Positions 1-6,433 of a DNA stretch of 37,184 nt are shown here, one piece after another. Numbering within the stretch: position 1 is the stretch's first letter; each line of letters begins with the position of its first letter. Where the stretch lies: assembly GCA_947175295.1 (NCBI GenBank), contig CAMWMK010000029.1, positions 1 to 37,184 of the forward strand, written 5' to 3'. Both the position numbers and the translations under genes were made by a program. This stretch comes from an uncultured Porphyromonadaceae bacterium. Lineage in GTDB: Bacteria > Bacteroidota > Bacteroidia > Bacteroidales > Muribaculaceae. Under the pieces are notes generated by a model. The model was given only the letters and a program-made list of their open reading frames with translations. It had not been told where the DNA came from and made no database searches.

Positions 1-1
1 A

Positions 2-172
2 GACGATCAAAAGAGTTATGTATGGGAAAGCCAAATTGCCCCTGTTAAAGATAAATATGGTAATGCCAACATGGATTTTCAACTAAAGAAGGAAAGAACC
101 ACTTTTTTCAGGCCAAGACACAGCTACAGGATACCCGACATGTTGACTCATATAAAACGACATTCAAAATGA
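2..172 (+). CDS. 3' end of an unidentified gene (partial)
   Basis: An open frame runs from the left edge of the window to a TGA at 170-172 and encodes 56 residues, ending in THIKRHSK. It is basic, with an aromatic patch (FFRPRHSYRIPD), and shows no membrane segment. The start lies outside the window. I do not recognise the family. It reads toward the ATPase gene, but the palindromic promoter region at 228-323 separates the two, so they are probably independent transcripts. The call rests only on the uninterrupted frame and a plausible amino acid composition. Confidence 0.45.
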   Translation, partial: DDQKSYVWESQIAPVKDKYGNANMDFQLKKERTTFFRPRHSYRIPDMLTHIKRHSK

Positions 173-227
173 TCTCAGCGAGTCCTCTGCTCCTCCGCGT
201 GAGATTTCCCGGCCTTAAATTCTAAAA

Positions 228-308
228 TCCCTCAATGAGGGACGATTTGGATGAAAAATATCCCTCATTGAGGGATAAAATTACCCGAAAATGTCCCTCA
301 TTGAGGGA
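228..308 (+). repeat. Array of three 15-nt palindromes with exact 33-bp spacing (putative operator)
   Basis: Three copies of an odd-centred perfect palindrome occur at 228-242 (TCCCTCAATGAGGGA), 261-275 and 294-308 (both TCCCTCATTGAGGGA). The start-to-start distance is exactly 33 bp both times, leaving 18-bp spacers that are not conserved apart from an A-rich run before each copy. The first copy is the same palindrome with its central base flipped. Copy 3 overlaps the position expected for the -33 element of the ATPase promoter, so a protein bound there would compete with RNA polymerase. Autoregulation by the ATPase or a partner is inference. Confidence 0.85.
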
Positions 309-315
309 TTTTTCG

Positions 316-323
316 TATATTTG
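316..323 (+). promoter_or_regulatory. -7 promoter element of the ATPase gene
   Basis: TATATTTG matches the Bacteroidetes -7 consensus TAnnTTTG exactly. Transcription would begin near 331, almost at the ATG at 333 and close to the ATG at 342, so the mRNA may be leaderless or nearly so. The expected -33 position (about 292-295) has no TTTG and touches the third palindrome. Confidence 0.55.
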
Positions 324-332
324 CAGAAAAAT

Positions 333-1520
333 ATGGATTTTATGGTAGATTATTCGCTTATAAGTTTTATGGAAGAACGGCTGAAGAGTACTCCGGTTGC
401 ATTCAGACGATACATGTATAGCCGTATCAACTGGGAAAGCCGTCTTGTAGGCCTTACGGGGCCGCGCGGTGTAGGAAAGTCAACGATGATGCTCCAATAT
501 ATGCTTGCTCAGACGTCAAGGAAACATATGCTTTACGTTGCCGCAGACCATATATGGTTTGCGACCCATTCGCTCGTAGAGCTTGCAGACGACTTCGTGA
601 AGTCAGGAGGGAAATGGCTCTGCATTGATGAGGCACATAGACACGAGGGATGGTCGCGGGAAATAAAACAGATCTATGACGGGCATCCTGACCTCCGGAT
701 TGCCTTCACGGGCTCGTCGGTGCTGGATATCAACAGGGGAGAGGCGGACCTGAGCCGTAGGGCATTGATGTATCATATGCAAGGCCTCTCTTTCAGGGAA
801 TACCTTGAGATGTTCCATTCCATAGAGGCTCCCCTTCTAAGTCTGGAAGATATCCTGAACGGGGATGTGAGTATGCCCGATGCGCTTGAGCATCCTCTTC
901 CATTGTTCCGTCAATATCTGGCGGAAGGATACTATCCGTTTGCGATCGAGGGAGACCTCGCACAGAGGGTCCAGCAGATAGTGAGTCTTACGGTAGAGAC
1001 GGATATTCCAATGTATGCCGACATGAAGGCCGCGACGGCGCGTAAGCTCAAACAGATGCTCGGTATAATCGCGGCATCCGCCCCTTACAAACCGAGTGCC
1101 GATCATCTTGCCCAGGAGATAAAGGTAAGTAAGAACAATGTGCCTGATTATCTGCTGTGGCTTGAAAAGGCAGGGATGATCGGACAGCTTCGCGACGATA
1201 CCGGCGGAATGCGGGGTCTGGGAAAAGTGGAGAAGGTATTTCTCGATAATCCGACATTGATGACCATACTTTCCGGAAGCAGACCAAATATAGGAAACCT
1301 CCGGGAGACCTTTTTCTACAATCAGATGCGTGTGGACAATGATGTTATGTCGTCAAAGATCTCGGATTTCCGTATCAAGGATGCCACATTTGAGGTCGGG
1401 GGCAGGAACAAGGGTCAGCGACAGATCCGTGAGGCGGAGAAGGGTTATGTGGTAAAGGACGATATCGAGTTCCGCCATGCCAATATCATCCCCCTCTTCC
1501 TCTTCGGACTGACCTATTGA
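333..1520 (+). CDS. AAA family ATPase (AAA_14 / DUF4143-type)
   Basis: A cytosolic P-loop ATPase of the AAA_14 plus C-terminal DUF4143-like type, which is common and often multi-copy in Bacteroidales; its biochemical role is generally unknown. Visible motifs are Walker A GPRGVGKST about 40 residues in, Walker B-like WLCIDEAH, a sensor-like IAFTGSSVLDI, then a winged-helix-like segment (LAQEIKVSKNNVPDYL, LEKAGMI) and the C-terminal signature YVVKDDIEF...IIPLFLFGLTY. The frame is open from an ATG at 291, but that codon lies upstream of the -7 box and overlaps the third palindrome region. I therefore take the ATG at 333; the ATG at 342 is equally possible. No signal peptide is present. The convergent neighbour ends at 1604. 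Confidence 0.85.
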   Translation: MDFMVDYSLISFMEERLKSTPVAFRRYMYSRINWESRLVGLTGPRGVGKSTMMLQYMLAQTSRKHMLYVAADHIWFATHSLVELADDFVKSGGKWLCIDEAHRHEGWSREIKQIYDGHPDLRIAFTGSSVLDINRGEADLSRRALMYHMQGLSFREYLEMFHSIEAPLLSLEDILNGDVSMPDALEHPLPLFRQYLAEGYYPFAIEGDLAQRVQQIVSLTVETDIPMYADMKAATARKLKQMLGIIAASAPYKPSADHLAQEIKVSKNNVPDYLLWLEKAGMIGQLRDDTGGMRGLGKVEKVFLDNPTLMTILSGSRPNIGNLRETFFYNQMRVDNDVMSSKISDFRIKDATFEVGGRNKGQRQIREAEKGYVVKDDIEFRHANIIPLFLFGLTY

Positions 1521-1550
1521 TACCCTTTCAAGGGTCCATGAGTGTAGTCA

Positions 1551-1565
1551 GCGCACTTCGTGCGC
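1551..1565. terminator. Small hairpin between convergent genes
   Basis: GCGCACTTCGTGCGC forms a 6-bp GC-rich stem with a tight loop in the 83-bp gap between the ATPase stop and the end of the minus-strand glycosidase gene. There is no T-tract on either side, so function as an intrinsic terminator is uncertain. A weaker dyad (ACCCTTTCAAGGGT) lies just upstream at 1522-1535. Confidence 0.3.
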
Positions 1566-1603
1566 GCCCACGCACGTGTAATAAGGTAACATAAGCACCT
1601 GTC

Positions 1604-3874
1604 TCAGAAAGGCAGCGTGACGCGCTTCGTTTTTCCGGCCTTTACGTCTATCGGGGTGAAACGGCTGACGAATGCGTTGTCGCCGAGTGGCTTCGCGGCA
1701 TTCGCGTCGCTCTCCGCCATTATTGTATAGGTGGCGTCCATCCCGGTCGGGTTCGTGATCTCCAACGTCACCTTCCTGCCGTCGGCCTTGATTATCTTCG
1801 CTTCGGCATGGTCGAATACCATAAGTTCTTCTCCGCCCCGTACATAGATTCCGGGAATCTCAAGCGCCATGAGGGCTCCGTTAGTCTCGTTCCATCCTGT
1901 CTTCCAGTTTGGGTCGAGATACCCGCGGCTGTCGGCATCGCAGTAGGTGAGACGTTCGTTGATGGTGCCGTCAGGTTGGATGCCCTCGGCATGCGCATGT
2001 ATGATGTCGCGTAGCAGTTCGGCGTAGTCTCGGTTGCCGCCCGCGCGGTACAGCTTGAAAAGCGCATCTCCCGATAGAGTGCAGAATCCGGGCGCGCCAT
2101 GCTTGTTCTGAGTGCTTGCCCACACCGCGCCCATCATGTTGGCTCCAGTCTTGGCGAGCATTAGGTCGGGAGGCAACTGATAGTCGAACGAGACGGTCCA
2201 TGTGGAGCAAAGATCCGCCAGACGTTCTCCCATGGTCAGGAATTTCCGGTCACCGGTGATTTCATAGAGGCTGACCATTCCCGTGGCAAGGGCTATGGCC
2301 GTTTCCGAGTCGGCGTTCTGGAGTATGTCGCCGCATCCCCCCGATGTGAATCCCACTACCTTGAAATTATCATAAAGGTTTTGCGCTGCCTCGCAGGCTA
2401 CCTTCAGATAACGGGAATCATCGAAATACCATGACGCCAACGCCATGCCGGCCACGGCGCTCGCGCCGCCGGTGGTGTTGAAGGTGGCCGGCGCGCCCGT
2501 TTCGACATGGATGTAGCCTCCCCAGGTGCCGTATTCTTTCCAAGTGTCGAGGAAAGCGTCGGCCAAACGCCGTGTCTCCTCCTCCCACATTGGATTGATG
2601 GCTGCCTGACGGCCGGTGGCTTTCAGCAGTTCCAGCTGCTTCACCATCCAGTAAAGCAGGTCGCCGTTTTTGCGGGTCAGACCGATGCCGGGTACTATGG
2701 CGCAGGCATCGCGCAGTTCCACGGTGCCGTCCGGCTTGAGCAGGTCGTAGAAATAACCTGACTCTCCTTTCCCTTGCGGCAACCCGAAATCGAAGGTACG
2801 GCTCACTCGGCGGAGGTGTTCGGCATCTCCGAGGGCGAGCATGGGATAGGTGTTGATCATGCCCCCTATCCAGCCATACGACATCCAGTCCCAGCCTTCC
2901 GGCCTGTAGAATTCCACGCTGTCGCGGGCATAATACCGGTTGTCGATATTCTCGTCCATCACCTCCAGCACCCTGCCCATAGGATAGAAATCGCGTGGCG
3001 GGCGAGAGGTGGGGGAGGTGTGGAGTTTGCGTATGTGCATGAAGCCCGCGAGGAGATCGGCGGGGGTGCTTGCAGGAAACCTCACTTCCGTCACGCTCAC
3101 CGTGAGCGTGTCTCCCTTGGCGAAACTCATGGCGCGGTCAGGGCTTTCGCTGAAGCCGATGAATTCAGGTTTCTTCTCCCTGACCCCGGGCGCGGCGATT
3201 ACGGCGGTGGCTCGGGAGCGGTCGGGACTTTCCTCCACTATGAGGGCATGGTCGTGGATGGCGTTTCCTTGGGGGATGCCCTGATCGGTGAGCAGGATTA
3301 TTGCTTCCTTGCCACTCCGGTCAAGGATGGCTATGGCCGGAGTGGCTGCATTGCATACACTCACTTCAAGCAGGGAAGGGCTTCCGAAATCCGGACTGAG
3401 CTGCGGGATGGGGTTGGAGGTGAGGGCGAGGTCCCTGCGGTCATAGTCTGTAGGGTCAAGTCCTGTGGCATACCGGCGGTTGACGATTCTCTGTCGGTTG
3501 CCGTTATAGACCGATGCCGGAATCATCACGTAGTTGTCGCTGCTCCAGCCGCTGAAATCATGGGCCACTGCGACTCCGCTTTCATCCATGTCCTCTCGGG
3601 CTATGAAATGATAGGTGGTTTTGGAGGCGGTTGCGCTGTCGATTAGCGAGGGGATGTGGATCTTGCGCACGCACTCCTCCCGCTCTACGGTCCAACGGCC
3701 GGAGTCCTCGACCGGCGATGAATTACTGAGATACTGCCTGTCATACCTGCAATCCAGCAGCCTCGTTCCGTTATGGATGCCGGCAGGCATCCATTTAGTC
3801 CTGCCTGATGCCATGGTCACGAAGAAAGAACACACTATCGCGGCTATCGCCAAAACACTGTTTTTACACTTCAT
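1604..3874 (-). CDS. Exported six-hairpin (alpha/alpha)6 glycosidase-like protein
   Basis: A 756-residue secreted protein. The N-terminus is a clear signal peptide (MKCKNSVLAIAAIVCSFF..., cut near residue 24). About 270 residues look like beta-sandwich, and the middle and C-terminal half reads as a helical toroid of the six-hairpin glycosidase type: WDWMSYGWIGGMINTYPMLAL, GGCGDILQNADSETAIALATG, and repeated helices with Gly/Trp turns. A short beta domain with Thr-rich strands closes the protein. I cannot assign a CAZy family or catalytic residues. It is divergent from the FG-GAP gene across a 403-bp intergenic region and probably belongs to the same glycan locus. The promoter candidate is at 3952-3959 on the minus strand. 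Confidence 0.7.
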   Translation of the reverse strand: MKCKNSVLAIAAIVCSFFVTMASGRTKWMPAGIHNGTRLLDCRYDRQYLSNSSPVEDSGRWTVEREECVRKIHIPSLIDSATASKTTYHFIAREDMDESGVAVAHDFSGWSSDNYVMIPASVYNGNRQRIVNRRYATGLDPTDYDRRDLALTSNPIPQLSPDFGSPSLLEVSVCNAATPAIAILDRSGKEAIILLTDQGIPQGNAIHDHALIVEESPDRSRATAVIAAPGVREKKPEFIGFSESPDRAMSFAKGDTLTVSVTEVRFPASTPADLLAGFMHIRKLHTSPTSRPPRDFYPMGRVLEVMDENIDNRYYARDSVEFYRPEGWDWMSYGWIGGMINTYPMLALGDAEHLRRVSRTFDFGLPQGKGESGYFYDLLKPDGTVELRDACAIVPGIGLTRKNGDLLYWMVKQLELLKATGRQAAINPMWEEETRRLADAFLDTWKEYGTWGGYIHVETGAPATFNTTGGASAVAGMALASWYFDDSRYLKVACEAAQNLYDNFKVVGFTSGGCGDILQNADSETAIALATGMVSLYEITGDRKFLTMGERLADLCSTWTVSFDYQLPPDLMLAKTGANMMGAVWASTQNKHGAPGFCTLSGDALFKLYRAGGNRDYAELLRDIIHAHAEGIQPDGTINERLTYCDADSRGYLDPNWKTGWNETNGALMALEIPGIYVRGGEELMVFDHAEAKIIKADGRKVTLEITNPTGMDATYTIMAESDANAAKPLGDNAFVSRFTPIDVKAGKTKRVTLPF

Positions 3875-3951
3875 TATTGAGATGTCTATATTGGTTTACG
3901 TTAGATGACTTCTTTCTCCGGCCGATACTGCTCCAGGCAGGATGGCAGCTG

Positions 3952-3959
3952 CAAAGTTA
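3952..3959 (-). promoter_or_regulatory. -7 promoter element of the minus-strand glycosidase-like gene
   Basis: Read on the minus strand this is TAACTTTG, an exact TAnnTTTG match, with transcription starting near 3945 and a leader of about 70 nt. No good TTTG is seen 26 bp upstream. The rest of the divergent intergenic region (3960-4160) has no other gene or RNA that I can see. Confidence 0.5.
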
Positions 3960-4118
3960 GTGAAAAATTTTTCATTTCCGCATCCTGATGACAGGAAAAA
4001 AGCACGATAAACGTGGTAATGTAAGCAAAGTCAAGGATAACAGCAACTATATCAATGATATAGGTGGCGGAGGAAGTAAAGTAAGGATTGCGTGGATTTT
4101 TTCACAAATGCGCCATTC

Positions 4119-4155
4119 ATGACGTATTTCGGTAAAATTTACAAAAAATGACGTA
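4119..4155 (+). promoter_or_regulatory. Direct repeats ATGACGTA, candidate regulator site
   Basis: ATGACGTA occurs at 4119-4126 and again at 4148-4155, 29 bp apart, ending 7 bp before the presumed -33 element of the FG-GAP gene. AraC-type outputs of HTCS regulators usually bind direct repeats just upstream of PUL promoters, so this is a reasonable site for the HTCS encoded at 10930. The assignment is inferred from position and symmetry only. Confidence 0.4.
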
Positions 4156-4161
4156 ATCAGA

Positions 4162-4193
4162 CTTGGCGGTTTTGTGAATTTTTAAGAATTTTG
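4162..4193 (+). promoter_or_regulatory. Promoter of the FG-GAP gene
   Basis: CTTG at 4162-4165 and GAATTTTG at 4186-4193 are 26 bp apart centre to centre, the usual Bacteroidetes -33/-7 distance. Both boxes deviate by one base from TTTG and TAnnTTTG, which fits a promoter needing an activator. Start would be near 4201, giving a leader of about 77 nt. Confidence 0.45.
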
Positions 4194-4277
4194 CACCGTC
4201 AATCAGCGCAGGTTGAGTCTTCATTCCTGAGAAGCTGGCAACCGGCAACGTACAACTATAATTAAAACCCAATAAGC

Positions 4278-6200
4278 ATGAAAAAACTTACTTCTACATT
4301 CGCTCTCGGACTTCTTGCCTCGGCAAGCTTCTCCATGGCAGCGCAGGCGACTTTCGAACAGAGCGCCACTGAGTTCTGGACAACTCACCGCACAGCGGCC
4401 CTCATGGGCGACTTCACCAACAACGACAACCTCGACATATTCTATGGCGGCCAGGGCAACAACCTCTTCAACGACCCCGTAGGCTGGTGGTGGCAGATCC
4501 AGCAGAACTTCTGCATCAACGACGGCAACGGCAACTTCACAATCGACGGCTATACCTTCCAGGAACGCGAATACGTGGATGAAGAAAGCGGCGAGACCAG
4601 AATCGCATACGACCGCGTATGGAACAACCACGGTCTTATTGGCTCCACCTACAATCAGTATGCCGCTCTCGACTATAACAACGACGGCCTTCTCGACATC
4701 CTTCTCTTCGGTCGCACCGAGTGGGATATCTTCCTCAACGACGACGAAAAGAACCTCGACCGCTATCTCCTCCTCTATAAGAACCTCGGCGAAGGCAAGT
4801 TCGAGCTCGTCCAGGAAGCAGCTTTCCCGAAGATGAAGCCCGACAACGACAGCAAGAACTACTCCCTCGCAGTCGGCGACTACGACCGCGACGGCTATGT
4901 GGACTTCGCGGTTTCTGCCACAGACCTCGAAAGGGAAGACAACTATCCCGGCCGCACAGTATCGCTCTACCGCAACATCGACGGCACCGGCGTATTCAAG
5001 GACATGAAGATCGCTGAGACAAAGGGTGGTGTCTACACAAATGAGGTAAAGGACGACGATGGCAACGTAATCGTAGAGAAACAGCTTCTCGAAGGCTACT
5101 TCCTCCCCGTCAGCGGCGACGTGCATTTCGCCGACCTCAACAACGACGGCTGGCTCGACATAGTAGTGACAGGCTGGGCCGACAACAACTGGGACGGTAT
5201 CCACAACGCAGGCAACACCGGCAAGATCTATCTCAACCAGAACGGTGAGAAGTTTGTAGACGCTACTCCCGACACTCCGGGATTCGTAACGCTCCGCTCA
5301 TCCGCTTCCAGCATCGCCGACTTCGACAAAGACGGCTACCTCGACCTCTTCCAGACAGGCTGGGGCGACAATGGATATGCTTGGAACGCGTTCCTCTTCT
5401 ACAACAACAACGACAACACCACCTTCTTCGAGGAGCCCCTCACATGCGACAACCTCGGCCTTGACGGAACTGAAGGCTGCCGCCAGATCATCCGCGACTT
5501 CGACGGCGACGGCTATCTCGACATCTACTATTCAGGCTCGGAAGGCTGCCAGATCTACTACGGCAACCTGACAGGCGGCTTCAACAAGGGTGAAGGTCTT
5601 CCTTCATACAGCAGCGGACATGCCGCTGTCGGCGACATCAATAAGAACGGCCTCAGCGACATCTTCATGTGTGGCTACGGCGACAACGGCGCATATGCAG
5701 CCCTTCACCTCAACACCACAGCCTCTGTAGAGGCTCCCGCAGCTCCCGAGAATGTGAAGGCTGAAGTGATCGACGGCAAGCTCGTCATCACCTGGGACTA
5801 TGACACGGATGAGGCAATGGCCAACGATGTAGTCTACAACGTATATGTGAAGAATGCCGAAGGCAAGGTCTACACTGTGGTTCCCGCCAACCCCGAGACG
5901 GGCTTCGTGAAGGTAGGCTATGGCCGCACCGTAGGCATCCGTCCGCAGCTTAAGGAATACTCCATCACTGCTCCCGCCGGCGACTGCACAGTAGGCGTTC
6001 AGGCCATCAGCACCGCCAACGAGACCTACAGCGCATTCGCTACAGCTACTGCTGAAGGCACAGGCGTAGCAGCCATCGACTCCGCAGCTGACGCTACCGC
6101 TACATACTACAACGTACAGGGCCAGCGCGTCGACAATCCTGCAAAGGGTCAGCTCCTCATACAGGTGAAAGGCAATCAGGCGACTAAGGTGATTTTCTAA
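4278..6200 (+). CDS. Secreted FG-GAP/VCBS seven-repeat propeller with Fn3 and sorting domain
   Basis: A 640-residue exported protein with signal peptide MKKLTSTFALGLLASASFSMA. Seven Asp-rich calcium-loop repeats of the form D-x-[ND]-x-[ND]-G-x-x-D start near residues 45, 132, 201, 286, 348, 407 and 453 (for example DYNNDGLLDI, DFDGDGYLDI), matching a seven-bladed FG-GAP/VCBS propeller. A fibronectin type III-like domain follows (about 485-590). The end resembles a type IX secretion sorting domain (YYNVQGQRV ... ATKVIF). No catalytic motif is seen; glycan or surface binding is inferred. It has its own promoter and a strong terminator, so it can be expressed apart from the downstream operon. 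Codon use is strongly biased to C-ending codons, suggesting high expression. Confidence 0.8.
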   Translation: MKKLTSTFALGLLASASFSMAAQATFEQSATEFWTTHRTAALMGDFTNNDNLDIFYGGQGNNLFNDPVGWWWQIQQNFCINDGNGNFTIDGYTFQEREYVDEESGETRIAYDRVWNNHGLIGSTYNQYAALDYNNDGLLDILLFGRTEWDIFLNDDEKNLDRYLLLYKNLGEGKFELVQEAAFPKMKPDNDSKNYSLAVGDYDRDGYVDFAVSATDLEREDNYPGRTVSLYRNIDGTGVFKDMKIAETKGGVYTNEVKDDDGNVIVEKQLLEGYFLPVSGDVHFADLNNDGWLDIVVTGWADNNWDGIHNAGNTGKIYLNQNGEKFVDATPDTPGFVTLRSSASSIADFDKDGYLDLFQTGWGDNGYAWNAFLFYNNNDNTTFFEEPLTCDNLGLDGTEGCRQIIRDFDGDGYLDIYYSGSEGCQIYYGNLTGGFNKGEGLPSYSSGHAAVGDINKNGLSDIFMCGYGDNGAYAALHLNTTASVEAPAAPENVKAEVIDGKLVITWDYDTDEAMANDVVYNVYVKNAEGKVYTVVPANPETGFVKVGYGRTVGIRPQLKEYSITAPAGDCTVGVQAISTANETYSAFATATAEGTGVAAIDSAADATATYYNVQGQRVDNPAKGQLLIQVKGNQATKVIF

Positions 6201-6236
6201 GATTAGGTTTAGATTAGGTTAATATTTAGGTTCGGA
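6201..6236 (+). repeat. Short degenerate TTAGGTT repeats after the FG-GAP gene
   Basis: GATTAGGTTTAGATTAGGTT and then looser copies (ATTTAGGTTCGGATT) follow directly after the stop codon. They make a low-complexity stretch of about 36 bp before the terminator. No function is evident. Confidence 0.4.
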
Positions 6237-6281
6237 TTCAGATCGGATTACGATCAAACTACAGTCACTATTTCAGGTATG

Positions 6282-6314
6282 GCCCCGCAGATGGATGCGG
6301 GGCTTGTTTTTTTG
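6282..6314 (+). terminator. Rho-independent terminator after the FG-GAP gene
   Basis: A perfect stem GCCCCGCA (6282-6289) / TGCGGGGC (6296-6303) with a 6-nt loop is followed by TTGTTTTTTTG. It separates the FG-GAP gene from the glycosidase operon. Confidence 0.9.
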
Positions 6315-6379
6315 TTGGAAACTTCAAAAAACCGGGGTGAAATCCGCATTTATTACATAAATTGGACCATTTTTTCAAA

Positions 6380-6407
6380 TTTGCACCATGTATTTTTACT
6401 AATTTTG
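6380..6407 (+). promoter_or_regulatory. Promoter of the glycosidase/HTCS operon
   Basis: TAATTTTG at 6400-6407 matches the -7 consensus exactly. A TTTG lies at 6380-6383, a little closer than the ideal 26-bp spacing. Transcription would start near 6415, with a short leader to the ATG at 6434. No copy of the ATGACGTA repeat is seen here. Confidence 0.55.
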
Positions 6408-6433
6408 CAGTGTAATCTTTATAAAAAAGCATC

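Noticed and set aside
173-206. TCTCAGCGAGTCCTCTGC...GTGAGA stretch after the partial first gene
   Set aside because: It resembles a common dispersed intergenic string, but there is one copy only in this window and no structure that I can defend.
2774-3646. Plus-strand ORF of 290 codons opposite the six-hairpin glycosidase-like gene
   Set aside because: Gly/His/Val-rich shadow; the minus-strand product has a signal peptide and a coherent fold pattern.
4221-5204. Long minus-strand ORF of 327 codons over the FG-GAP gene
   Set aside because: Val/Ala/Glu-rich, repetitive translation that mirrors the biased codons of the real gene; no domain, promoter or plausible start context.
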